This document shows positions 34,908 through 47,229 of a stretch of DNA of 64,000 bases, piece by piece (the stretch's first letter is position 1; each line of letters opens with the position of its first letter). The stretch is from Isoetes taiwanensis (taxonomy: Eukaryota > Streptophyta > Lycopodiopsida > Isoetales > Isoetaceae), in NCBI GenBank assembly GCA_021234155.1, contig JAJEKV010000015.1, positions 7,538,822 to 7,602,821 on the forward strand, given 5' to 3'. A model generated the notes under the pieces. That model searched no databases and was not told where the DNA came from. It saw only the letters and a program-made list of their open reading frames with translations. Position numbers and translations under genes: made by a program.

Positions 34908-36443
34908 ACCATGGGCTGGGTTGGTGATGCCGCGACAAAGGCCTCAGCCATGGTCGATGGTGATGCCATTGAGAGTGACGCCATGGCTGGGAAGGGCGGC
35001 TGCTCCATTGCTGGGAGCACGACTCCAGAAGGGGGAAAAGAATAGTGCTGCATGCCAGCCACGTGGATTTGAAATGTTGATTTTGAAGTCCATTTACATT
35101 GATGCATCTGAAGAGCAAAACGTGGATACTGGTCATGTTCTGGATGATACGTATAATCTGCTAGTAGAGCATGTTTCTAAGTTACAGTTTTGTAGATCAG
35201 ATTTTTGAAGCATAGATTTTTGGAACATCTCTACAATACACAAGTCTGATTTCTGTGTATTATGGGAGATAACTCTCCAGGCACATTTTGGTAATGATGT
35301 GAATGTGTGTTTGCACATGGAGGAGGAGTGGTACAGAGGCAGAAAGTGAATACAGAGAATCCATGACTCTGTTTTCTTCTGCAGGTCCTCAATTTGTGGT
35401 TTCACACAATCCATCAATACTTTTGCATCCATGATGATCTCACTCATCTCAAATGTCAATTTAGTAGCTCTCTCAAACAGATCATTTAGACTGCCTTCAT
35501 TGTCCTTTGCTGCAAGTAGCAGCATAGGACCTTCAGGAAACCAGTTATCAATCAAGCTCTGAGACTCCACATCACGCACATTGGACGATGGAGAGAGGGA
35601 TAATAGATACACTTGGAGGAGCAACAGATGAAGAGTGCAAGCTACAGGAGAAACATTGAAGACAATTTGGGCAATGCACAGTTTGCATGGGTGCAAGAAA
35701 GGTCTCAGTGACCATGGGCTGGGTTGGTGATGCCGCGACAAAGGCCTGAGCCATGGTCGATGGTGATGCCATTGATGCATATGAAGATCAAAACGTGGAT
35801 ACTGGTCATGCTCTGGATGATACATATAATCTGCCATTAGAGCATATTTATAAGTTACAGTTTTGTAGATCAGATTTTTGGAGCATAGATTTTTGGAGCA
35901 TCTCTACAGTACACAAGTCTGATTTCTGTGTATTATGGGAGATAACTCTCCGGGCACATTTTGTTAATGATGTAAATGTGTGTTTGCACATGAAGGTGGA
36001 GTGGTATAGAGGCAGAAAGTGAATACAGAGAATCCCATGACTTTCACCACGATTTTCTTCTGATGAGCCTCAATTCGTGCTTTCACACGATCTATCAACA
36101 CTTTTTGCGCTTCACAATGATCTCCCTCATCTCAAATGTCACAGGTTAGTAGCTCTCTCAAACAGGATCATTTAGACACAACGGATGAAGAGTGCAAGCT
36201 AAGGAGCCTTCATTGTCCTTTTTTTGCAAGTAGCGAAAGATAGGACCCTCGAAAAAACCGCTTATCAATCAAGCTCTCGGACTCCACATCACGCATTACT
36301 GGACGATGGACGGAGGGATAATAGATACACTTGGAGGAGCAAATGATGAAGAGAAGAGGACACAAAAAAAGAAAACACTTGGAGGAGCAAATGATGAAGA
36401 GTGCAAGCTACAGGAGAAACATTGAAGACAATTTGGGCAATGC

Positions 36444-36464
36444 AAAAAAAAAAAAAAAAAAAAA
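36444..36464. repeat. A21 run inside a monomer
   Basis: Replaces the usual CAGTTTG between GGGCAATGC and CATGGG. No other monomer has it. Confidence 0.75.
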
Positions 36465-37900
36465 CATGGGCTGGGGTGATGCTGCAACAAAGGTCTCAGT
36501 GACCATGGGCTGGGTTGGTGATGCCGCGACAAAGGCCTCAGCCATGGTCGATGGTGATGCCATTGATAGTGACGCCATGGCTGGGAAGGGCGGCTGCTCC
36601 ATTGCTGGGAGCACGACTCCAGAAGGAGGAAAAGAATAGTGCTGCATGCCAGCCACGTGGATTTGAAATGCTGATTTTGAAGTCCATTTACATTGATGCA
36701 TCTAAAGATCAAAACGTGGATACTGGTCATGCTCTGGATGATACATATAATCTGCCAGTAGAGCATGTTTCTAAGTTACAGTTTTGTAGGCCAGAATTTT
36801 GGAGCATAGATTTTTGGAGCATCTCTACAGTACACAAGTCTGATTTCTGTGTATTATGGGAGATGGTAATGATGTGAATGTGTGTTTGCACATGAAGGAG
36901 GAGTGGTATAGAGGCAGAAACTGAATACAGAGAATCCCATTACTCTGTTTCTTCTCGCAGCCCTCAATTTGTGCTTTCACACGATCCATCAAGACTTTTG
37001 CATCCATGATGATCTCCCTCATCTCAAATGTCAGTTTAGTAGCTCTCTCAAACAGATCATTTAGACTGCCTTCATTGTCCTTTGCTGGAAGTACTCAGGA
37101 AACCAGTTATCAATCAAGATCTCAGACTCCACATCACGCACATTGAACGATGGAGGGAGGGATAATAGATACACGGAGGAGCAACAGATGAAGAGGACAC
37201 AGTAGAAACACTTGGAGGAGCAACAGATGAAGAGTGCAAGCTACATGAGAAACATTGAAGACAATTTGGGCAATGCACAGTTTGCATGGGCTGGGTTGGT
37301 GATGCCGCGACAAAGGCCTCAGCCATGGTCGATGGTGATGTCATTGATGCATCCAAGATCAAAAACGCGGGATATTGGTCATGCTCCTCGATGATACATA
37401 TAATCTGCCCAAGAGAGCATGTTTATAAGTTACGGTTTTGTAGACCGATTTTTGGAGCATAGATTTTGGAGCATCTCTACAAGACACAAGTCTGATTTAC
37501 GGTATTATGGGAGATAACTCTCCGGGCACATTTTGTTAATGATGTGAATGTGTGTTTGCACATGAAGGAGAAGTGATATAGAGGCAGAAAGTGAATACAG
37601 AGAATCCCATGACTCTGTTTTCTTCTGCAGCTCCTCAATTCGTGCTTTCACACGATCCATCAACACTTTTGCGTTCATGATGATCTCCCTCATGTCAAAT
37701 ATCAGTTTACTAGCTCTCTCAAACAGATCATTTAGATCGCCTTCATTGTCCTTTTGCCGCAAGTAGCAAAGATAGGACCCTCGAAACCAGTTATCAATCA
37801 AGCTCTCAGACTCCACATCACGCACATTGGACGATGGAGGGATAATAGAAATACTTGGAGGAGCAACAGATGAAGAGGACACAGTAGAAACACTTGGAGG

Positions 37901-39217
37901 GGATGTCTTCTTGGCACCTTCACGACTAGGGCGGCGGCAGGGAAAGGGGCCGCCTCTATTCCTTGCTTTCGGCACTGCAGTGGTTGTAAATTTCTTCTGA
38001 TTCATGATCTGATGGCTAGCAAAGAGTTTTGGGTATTTGGTTATTCGATTCGCCTCCATCCATCCGCTTCCTTTTTCCTCGTTTTTTGAGCTTCTTCATG
38101 GCGGCCTCTTCAGCCTTCTCGATAAACCGCATCCAAAGAGCCCATTCTTTTTTTTCTTTTTGTCCTTTCTTATAAGGCATAATTCTTTTGGGGCTGGGCT
38201 GGCCTTTGCTTCCTCTTTTTTCTTTATGGATCCACACCGAAATGGCGCAGATTGCCTATAAGGTAGAGTAAATAAGATGCAGGGCTCTGAGAGAAGATGC
38301 TTCAAATTTCTAGTTAATTGGCAGCTGTAATTCTTACTCCAGGTCTGTAATGCTAGAAGCCTTTCCCTTCATCTTGCTCTTTCCTACTAGCAGAAAGGTT
38401 TAGAGTTGACTCTTGAAAAGGAAGAAGAACAGATTAACCCGATTCTTCAGATTCATTGATAAGATATGGTCTGGGTCAGATTGCCGAGCTAGAGAATTTT
38501 TATGGGGGATGAGGCTTCTACAGGTAGTATGGCAGTTGCAAGATGGCTTGATTTTATTAAAGCACTTGGTTCCTTTCGAATGTGTAATCGCTATGCTTGA
38601 GCGATTTTTCAAGTACTGATGCTTGATTGCCACTGGTACTATTATGCCAAGAACTACATGTCTTCAAGTACTGATATGCTTGGATGGCATGCTGCTTATT
38701 CAAGTTCATGCTTGAGATTGCCAAACTTTGGTGGCAGGGCTTTGTATCTAGCCATTTTATGCCGACTGCACTTCTCCTGACAATGCAGCATCTTTCCTGG
38801 TGCATACAATGTTGATTAATCTGTAGAATGGATTAGTTTCTGGAGCCGTGGTAGCTTTTCTGAGCAATGTGGCAGATTGTTTATGATATTTCTTCATGTC
38901 TTTTTCTCTTCATCTATACTCTTGCAAGAGGTGGACTACAGAGCATTCAGGATATATTTGTAGCTTGAGGAAAATTTGTATTTGTCTCCTGTAGTATTCT
39001 ACTAGCTAGGAAGATGTTGATTCTGATCCTATAGTACTAGTTAGTTGGAAGAAGAGGTTGATATGAGTACTAAAGCTTCAAGTATTACATTCGATCCATA
39101 AGGGATCCTTTGTACTTCAAGGTTATCTGATCCTTAAGGGATCTTTTTGATGTAATTCTTCCTATCTGAATACAAATTTTATCTTTCCTTCAAAAAAAAA
39201 AAAAAAAAAAAAAAAAA
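37901..39217 (+). mobile_element. Poly(A)-tailed retroposon, copy 2
   Basis: Same body and same left flank CACTTGGAGG (37891-37900), with A26 at 39192-39217. The right flank is not monomer sequence but the 39218-41804 segment; monomer sequence resumes at 41805 with TGGAGGCAACAG. The right copy of the target duplication is therefore partly lost. The 5' portion (38040-38150) shows CAG/CTG scrambling against copies 1, 3 and 4. Confidence 0.85.
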
Positions 39218-39560
39218 CTAGCCTAGACAAAAGCCATACTAGTATCAACATCAACCTCGGTCAATCCCTTAATTGTCTTATCATTCCAGGACCTGCCTTG
39301 ACATGACAGACCTGGTACATTTTGTCTAAGGATCGAGACTTAAGAACTCTTATATCCTTTACATATTGTTTATCTTTCATGTTCTTCACTATTGTTATAC
39401 AAATATAATCGACTACATCCTATCCAACATAATTTACTTGAACTATAATTGGCTGGGCTTTAAAACAAGGATGCATGTTTGAGACAAATAAACAATAGTC
39501 CAGCGCATTATTAACAAAACATGTCAAATTTGCTAAAAAAGAACAAGTAATACTGCTGTC

Positions 39561-39870
39561 ACATAGTGTAGATAAACAAGAACACAACCAGATTTCAAGA
39601 TTTCATTAAACTGCAGTGTTTTCATTTTTGGAGTAAACTGCCATATAACTTGGTATTTCAGGTCTTAAGACATAAGATTACATGTATCATTTTCGAAATA
39701 AAAACAACAATCAGAGGTTTTTCTCCAACATAGTGTAGATAAACAAGAACACAATCAGATTTCAATAAACTGTAGTGTTTTCATTTTTGGAGTAAACTGC
39801 CATATTACATGGTATTTTAGGTCTTAAGACATTAAATTCCATGTATCATTTTCGAAATAAAAGCAACAAA
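39561..39870. repeat. Imperfect tandem duplication, about 150 bp x 2
   Basis: 39561-39710 and 39728-39870 share ACATAGTGTAGATAAACAAG, TTTTCATTTTTGGAGTAAAC, GGTCTTAAGACAT and ATGTATCATTTTCGAAATAA in the same order, with small indels. Confidence 0.85.
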
Positions 39871-40518
39871 GGACCTGTAACAGCCATTTCCTTTGCTAAG
39901 AGGAATACAACTGTGATTTTAAGTCACTAAGGACTGTGTTCATAAGCTAAATACCATTCTGCTGCAGAATCTCATAATCAAAATATTCAACTTATAAAGT
40001 GCTTGTTACCTTGTGTAGTCTTCAAAAAACAGGAAAAGCACAGACCATTAACTTTATGCATTCACAAAACATAGTTACATAGGTTGTTTTCCATTTCCAT
40101 GTCTTCTTGTACTTGAACTCCAATACCCAGCAGCCATCATACAGAGCAGATACAACAAAAAAGCCACAAAGGTAAGAGAATACCCGTACCTGCAGCCAAT
40201 CAGTACTCCATTAGCGTCAAGACGGTAAAGGAGCAAGGGCCAAAAGGTACATTGGGTATTCTCGGCTTATAGCCTGTTCCCCTTTGTGACCTTTTGTCCC
40301 TGCTTATATAAAAACAGCTAAGTAAAGGAATAAATAGATCAATTGAATTGTAAAAGAACAGAGTTATAGATTTATGTTATCAAACCTGTCAGCACAGCTT
40401 AAGCATGTGTATTTTTAGAGAAACTATTATCTTATGGACGACCAGCCACAGCCCGCATGGTCTGATTCCTTAAGGAATCCACCTGTCCAACTTCTATTAT
40501 ATAAACAAAACATTTTAC

Positions 40519-40833
40519 CTGAACTTCCTCTTGGTCTGAGCCAATATCCTCATCGTCCTGTGTCTCAGGAACGTAAGCTTCAGCAGGCTTTTTGTTGTAA
40601 AACCCAACTTTGGTAGCTTTGCCCCCACCATAATTTTGTTTGTTTCTGCCATGATCTTCCTTTTGCCCTCTCTTGGGCGCCATGCTGTTGAGCTCCTCAC
40701 AACTTACAGATAAACTTGCGAAACTTGAGTTACTTAGGCAGAACTCAAACTCCCTTTCTAATATTTGCTCATTCAATCTCTCTTCATCTGAAGAATCGAA
40801 GGATAAAGAGCCCCATTCTCTGTTTTCCATCAT
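40519..40833 (-). other. Putative first coding exon of an unidentified gene
   Basis: The minus strand is open from a double ATG (40833-40828) to a CAG|GTAAAATG donor after 40519, about 105 codons. The N-terminal half is acidic and Ser-rich (S-L-S-F-D-S-S-D-E-E-R-L-N-E-Q). The second half starts at another good start context (M-A-P-K-R-G-Q-K, ATG at 40682-40680) and is Lys/Gly-rich, ending P-E-T-Q-D-D-E-D-I-G-S-D-Q-E-E. Beyond the donor the frame looks intronic. The family is not recognised; a nuclear, disordered protein is a guess from composition. Of the exon-like pieces in the window it has the most convincing single splice signal. Confidence 0.4.
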
Positions 40834-40853
40834 CAATGCAGAATGGCAACCTT

Positions 40854-40881
40854 GCGGCCATGACGGATCTTCTTGCACATA
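40854..40881 (+). repeat. 28-bp inverted repeat, left arm
   Basis: Starts GCGGCCATGACGG and ends TTGCACATA. The exact reverse complement lies at 41777-41804. The arm overlaps the upstream end of the minus-strand exon-like region. Confidence 0.9.
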
Positions 40882-41377
40882 CCCTAGCCCTAGCCCTGTA
40901 CGAAGACAAGGTTCAGACATCTAACCTTACCAAGGATATCCTTGGTCAGGCAGACTTATCAGCTCCACTTGTATATTGGGACAACCTTATAGATCCTATC
41001 ACTTGTTCATGAACAAACAATACCATTCCAAAAAATACAATTCCAAAACATCAAATCACGTATTTGTAAATACACACGCTTAGGAAGTCTAGAAAGAAAC
41101 TTGGTGCCCAAAATACGGTTCATTCTAAAGAGTGGGACAATGATAATGCCAACAGTAAAAACCAGATTTAAGATAGAAAGAAAAACCACTTCCGAATTAT
41201 CATTCATAAAATATTTTCATTTAGAACATGCTGTAGCATACCATCAGCACTAATGCCATGGAAAATGATAGCAAATATAAGTCATACTGGCCTATTGCAG
41301 CCGATACATATTGATGGAATGAGAAACCACCCCCATTTTTATGGTAAAATATCAAGATTTTCATGCTTATATAACAT

Positions 41378-41611
41378 TTGATGCCTAATGTTGTATTTAC
41401 AACAGATAAGTTTGGGAAAATTATATCCCTTGATCTTTTTAAACACAAGTCTATGTACAAGAAAGGAGAGATCTTTCCTGATGGTCAAAATGTCACTGAA
41501 ATATTTCCATTTGCTGATTTGCAGTCTTCTGAGTGCTTCTTGCTTTCAGAAACATCAAAATATAAAGAGTTGGTAGATGAAACTCCGGTTACCTGGATTG
41601 AAGCCCTTTGA
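41378..41611 (+). other. Unidentified open frame
   Basis: 77 codons, plus strand, with mixed natural composition (reads T-T-D-K-F-G-K-I-I-S-L-D-L-F and E-C-F-L-L-S-E-T-S-K-Y). Ends in TGA at 41609-41611. No domain recognised and no clear splice borders. Confidence 0.25.
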
Positions 41612-41776
41612 GTGCAAAATAAAAGCATGTGACGTTGACGTCCTTCCAGGATGCATCCATAAGAGCCCATGAGACAGAGCTTGTAGTCGTGGAACAACCA
41701 GATATTTGTGTAGCCATAGCTAGATTTGGACAACTCCAAATGCCAACGCAAGCTTGGTAGAATCGTCAAAAAATGG

Positions 41777-41804
41777 TATGTGCAAGAAGATCCGTCATGG
41801 CCGC
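41777..41804 (-). repeat. 28-bp inverted repeat, right arm
   Basis: Perfect reverse complement of 40854-40881. It ends one base before monomer sequence resumes, so it marks the junction. Confidence 0.9.
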
Positions 41805-44800
41805 TGGAGGCAACAGATGAAGAGTGCAAGCTACAGGAGAAACATTGAAGACAATTTGGGCAATGCACAGTTTGCATGGGTTGAGTTGGTGATGCTACAA
41901 CAAAGGTCTCAGTGACCATGGGCTGGGTTGGTGATGCCGCGACAAAGGCCTCAGCCATGGTCGATGGTGATGCCATTGATAGTGACGCCATGGCTGGGAA
42001 GGGCGGCTTCTCCATTGCTGGGAGCACGACTCCAGACGGGGAAAAGAATAGTGCTGCATGCCAGCCACATGGATTTGAAATGCTGATTTTGAAGTCCATT
42101 TATATTGATGCATCTGAAGATCAAAACGTGGATACTGGTCATGCTCTGGATGATACATATAATCTGCCAGTAGAGCATGTTTCTAAGTTACAGTGTTTTG
42201 TAGACCAAATTTTTGGAGCATAGATTTTGGAGCATCTCTACAGTACACAAGTATGATTTCTGTGTATTATGGGAGATAACTCTGCGGGGTAATGATGTGA
42301 ATGTGTGTTTGCACATGAAGAAGGAGTGGTATAGAGGCAGAAAGTGAATATAGAGAATCCCATGACTCTGTTTTCTTCTGCAGCTCCTCAATTCGTGCTT
42401 TCACACGATCCGTCAACACTTTTGCGTTCATGATGATCTCCCTCATCTCAAATGTCGTTTAGTAGCTCTCTCAAACAGATCATTTAGACTGCCTTCATTG
42501 TCCTTTTACCGAAGTAGCAAAAGATAGGACCCTCAGGAAATCAGCTATCAATCAAGCTCTCAGACTCCACATCACGCATATTGGACGATGGAGGGAGGGA
42601 TAATAGATACACTTGGAGGAGTTACAGATGAAGAGGACACAATAGAAACACTTGGAGGAGCAACAGATGAAGAGTGCAAGTTACAGGAGAAACATTGAAG
42701 ACAATGAGGGCAATGCACAGTTTGCATGGGTTGGGTTGGTGATGCCACAACAAAGGTCTCAGTGACCATGGGCTGGGTTGGTGATGCCGCGACAAAGGCC
42801 TCAACCATGGTCGATGGTGATGCCATTGAGAGTGACGCCATGGCTGGGAAGGGCGGCTGCTCCATTGCTAGGAGCACGACTCCAGAAGGGGGAAAAGAAT
42901 AGTGCTGCATGCCAGCCACGTGGATTTGAAATGCTGATTTTGAAGTCCATTTACATTGATGCATCTAAAGATCAAAACGTGGATACTGGTCATGCTCTGG
43001 ATGATACATATAATCTGCAAGTAGAGCATGTTTCTAAGTTACAGTTTTGTAGGCCAGATTTTTGGAGCATAGATTTTTGGAGCATCTCTACAGTACACAA
43101 GTCTGATTTTTGTGTATTATGGGAGATAACTCTCCGGGCACATTTTGGTAATGATGTGAATGTGTGTTTGCACATGGAGGAGGAGTGGTATAGAGGCAGA
43201 AAGTGAATACAGAGAATCCCATGACTCTGTTTTCTTCTACAACTCCTCAATTCGTGCTTTCACATGATCCATCAACACTTTTGTGTTCATGATGATCTCC
43301 CTCATCTCAAATGTCAGTTTAGTAGCTCTCTCAAACAGATCATTTAGACTGCCTTCATTGTCCTTTGCTGCAAGTAGCAGCATAGGACCCTCAGGAAACC
43401 AGTTATCAATCAAGCTCTCAGACTCCACATCACGCACATTGGACGATGGAGGGATCATAGATACACTTGGAGGAGCAACAGATAAAGAGGACACAGTAGA
43501 AATACTTGGAGAAGCAACAGATGAAGAGTGCAAGATACAGGAGAAACATTAAAGACAATGAGGGCAATGCACAGTTTGCATGGGCTGGGTTGGTGATGCT
43601 GCAACAAAGGTCTCAGTGACCATGGGCTGGGTTGGTGATGCCGCGATAAAGGCCTCAGCCATGGTTGATGGTGATGCCATTGAGAGTGACGCCATGGCTG
43701 GGAAGGGCGGCTGCTCCATTGCTGGGAGCACGACTCCAGAAGGGGGAAAAGAATAGTCTTTGCATGCCGCCCATGTGGATTTAAAATGTTGATTTTGAAG
43801 TCCATTTACATTGATGCATCTGAAGATCAAAACGTGGATACTGGTCATGCTCTGGATGATACGTATAATCTGCCAGTAGAGCATGTTTCTAAGTTACAAT
43901 TTTGTAGATCAGATTTTTGAAGCATAGATTTTTGGAACATCTCTACAGTACACAAGTCTGATTTCTGTGTATTATGGGAGATAACTCTCCAGGCACATTT
44001 TGGTAATGATGTGAATGTGTGTTTGCATATGGAGGAGGAGTGGTACAGAGGCGTAAAAGTGAATACAGAGAATCCATGACTCTGCTTTCTTTGCTGACTC
44101 CTCAATTTGTGCTTTCACACAATCCATCAATACTTTTAAGGCCCATGATGATCTCACTCATCTCAAATGTCAATTTAGTAGCTCTCTCAAACGGATCATT
44201 TAGATCGCCTTCATTGTCCTTTTTTTGCAAGTAGCGAAGATAGGACCCTCAGGAAACCAGTTATCAATCAAGCTCTCAGACTCCACATCACGCACATTGG
44301 ACGATGGAGAGAGGGATAATAGATACACTTGGAGGAGCAACAGATGAAGAGTGCAAGCTACAGGAGAAACATTGAAGACAATTTGGGCAATGCACAGTTT
44401 GCATGGGCTGGGTTGCAATGCTGCAAGAAAGGTCTCAGTGACCATGGGCTGGGTTGGTGATGCTTGCGACAAAAGGCCTCACCATGGTCGATGGTGATGC
44501 CATTGATGCATATGAAGATCAAAACGTGGATACTGGTCATGCTTTGGATGATACATATAATCTGCCATTAGAGCATATTTATAAGTTACAGTTTTGTAGA
44601 CCAGATTTTTGGAGCATAGACAGTACACAAGTCTGATTTCTGTGTATTATGGGAGATAACTCTCCGGCCACATTTTATTAATGATGTAAATGTGTGTTTG
44701 CACATGAAGGTGGAGTGGTATAGAGGCAGAAAGTGAATACAGAGAATCCCATGACGTTGTTTTCTTCTGCAGCTCCTCAATTCGTGCTTTCACACGATGA

Positions 44801-47229
44801 ATCAACACTTTTGCGTTCATGATGATCTCCTTCATCTCAAATGTCAGTTTAGTAGCTCTCTCAAACAGATCATTTAGACTGCCTTCATTGTCCTTTGCTG
44901 CAAGTAGCAGCATAGGACCCTCAGAAAACCAGTTATCAATTAAGCTCTCAGACTCCACATCACGCACATTGGACGATGGAGGGAGGGATAGTAGATACAC
45001 TTGGAGGAGCAACAGATGAAGAGGACACAATAGAAACACTTGGACGAGCAATGGATGAAGAGTGCAAGCTACAGGAGAAACATTGAAGACAATGAGGGCA
45101 ATGCACAGTTGCATGGGCTGGGTTGGTGATGCTGCAACAAAGGTCTCAGTGACCATGGGCTGGGTTGGTGATGCCGCGACAAAGGCCTCAGCCATGGTCG
45201 ATGATGATGCCATTGAGAGTGACGCCATGGCTGGGAAGGGCGGCTGCTCCATTGCTGGGAGCACGACTCCAGAAGGGGGAAAAGAATAGTGCTGCATGCC
45301 AGCCACGTGGATTTGAAATGCTGATTTTGAAGTCCATTTACATTGATGCATCTGAAGATCAAAACGTGGATACTGGTCATGCTCTGGATGATACATATAA
45401 TCTGCCAGTAGAGCATGTTTCTAAGTTACAGTTTTGTAGGCCAGAATTTTGGAGCATAGATTTTTGGAGCATCTCTACAGTACACAAGTCTGATTTCTGT
45501 GTATTATGGGAGATGGTAATGATATGAATGTGTGTTTGCACATGAAGGAGGAGTGGTATAGAGGCAGAAACTGAATACAGAGAATCCCATTACTCTGTTA
45601 TCTTCTGCAGCTCCTCAATTTGTGCTTTCACACGATCCATCAAGACTTTTGCATCCATGATGATCTCCCTCATCTCAAATGTCAGTTTAGTAGCTCTCTC
45701 AAACAGATCATTTAGACTGCCTTCATTGTCCTTTGCTGGAAGTAGCAGTGTAGGACCCTCAGGAAACCAGTTATCAATCAAGATCTCAGACTCCACATCA
45801 CGCACATTGAACGATGGAGGGAGGGATAATAGATACATGGAGGAGCAACAGATGAAGAGGACACAGTAGAAACACTTGGAGGAGCAACAGATGAAGAGTG
45901 CAAGCTACATGAGAAACATTGAAGACAATTTGGGCAATGCACGGTTTGCATGGGCTGGGTTGGTGATGCCGCGACAAAGGCCTCAGCCATGGTCGATGGT
46001 GATGTCATTGATGCATCTGAAGATCAAAACGTGGATATTGGTCATGCTCTGGATGATACATATAATCTGCCAGTAGAGCATGTTTCTAAGTTACAGTTTT
46101 GTAGGCCAGAATTTTGGAGCATAGATTTTTGGAGCATCTCTACAGTACACAAGTCTGATTTCTGTGTATTATGGGAGATGGTAATGATATGAATGTGTGT
46201 TTGCACATGAAGGAGGAGTGGTATAGAGGCAGAAACTGAATACAGAGAATCCCATTACTCTGTTATCTTCTGCAGCTCCTCAATTTGTGCTTTCACACGA
46301 TCCATCAAGACTTTTGCATCCATGATGATCTCCCTCATCTCAAATGTCAGTTTAGTAGCTCTCTCAAACAGATCATTTAGACTGCCTTCATTGTCCTTTG
46401 CTGGAAGTAGTAGTATAGGACCCTCAGGAAACCAGTTATCAATCAAGATCTCAGACTCCACATCACGCACATTGAACGATGGAGGGAGGGATAATAGATA
46501 CACGGAGGAGCAACAGATGAAGAGGACACAGTAGAAACACTTGGAGGAGCAACAGATGAAGAGTGCAAGCTACATGAGAAACATTGAAGACAATTTGGGC
46601 AATGCACGGTTTGCATGGGCTGGGTTGGTGATGCCGCGACAAAGGCCTCAGCCATGGTCGATGGTGATGTCATTGATGCATCTGAAGATCAAAACGTGGA
46701 TATTGGTCATGCTCTGGATGATACATATAATCTGCCAGTAGAGCATGTTTATAAGTTACAGTTTTGTAGACCAGATTTTTGGAGCATAGATTTTTGGAGC
46801 ATCTCTACAGTACACAAGTCTGATTTCTGTGTATTATGGGAGATAACTCTCCGGGCACATTTTGTTAATGATGTGAATGTGTGTTTGCACATGAAGGAGA
46901 AGTGATATAGAGGCAGAAAGTGAATACAGAGAATCCCATGACTCTGTTTTCTTCTGCAGCTCCTCAATTCGTGCTTTCACACGATCCATCAACACTTTTG
47001 CGTTCATGATGATCTCCCTCATGTCAAATATCAGTTTACTAGCTCTCTCAAATAGATCATTTAGACTGCCTTCATTGTCCTTTGCTGCAAGTAGCAGCAT
47101 AGGACCCTCAGGAAACCAGTTATCAATCAAGCTCTCAGACTCCACATCACGCACATTGGACGATGGAGGGATAATAGAAATACTTGGAGGAGCAACAGAT
47201 GAAGAGGACACAGTAGAAACACTTGGAGG
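41805..47229. repeat. Array block 4: about seven monomers, four of them short-class
   Basis: After the non-array segment the spacings run 858, 859, 672, 834, 665 and 686 bp. Two adjacent monomers (near 45520-46180 and 46185-46850) are close duplicates sharing the unusual GGGAGATGGTAATGAT deletion junction or its neighbour. The longest minus-strand frame, 44647-45396 (249 codons), joins pieces of two monomer frames through indels. Confidence 0.9.

Larger units (their letters stand above)
29830..37900. repeat. Array block 3: about ten monomers
   Basis: Monomer spacings after the insertion run 860, 852, 709, 848, 848, 857, 717, 844 and 687 bp. The first three match the start of blocks 4 and 5, showing the higher-order unit. 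The stretches 30225-31120 and 36030-36300 are scrambled at CAG/CTG. Confidence 0.9.
39218..41804. other. 2.6-kb non-array segment inside the array
   Basis: Single-copy in this window and placed exactly between a retroposon poly(A) tail and a resuming monomer. It holds a tandem duplication (39561-39870), a minus-strand exon-like piece (40519-40833), a plus-strand open frame (41378-41611) and a 28-bp inverted repeat whose right arm is the segment's right edge. The remaining stretches 39218-39560 and 39871-40430 are AT-rich with nothing recognisable. There are no terminal inverted repeats at its two ends and no LTRs. It could be a captured genic fragment used to repair a break, or a young insertion of unknown type. 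Confidence 0.7.

Noticed and set aside
44647-45396. 249-codon minus-strand frame as an intact gene
   Set aside because: It switches between two monomer reading frames at compensating indels, and other monomers break at different places.
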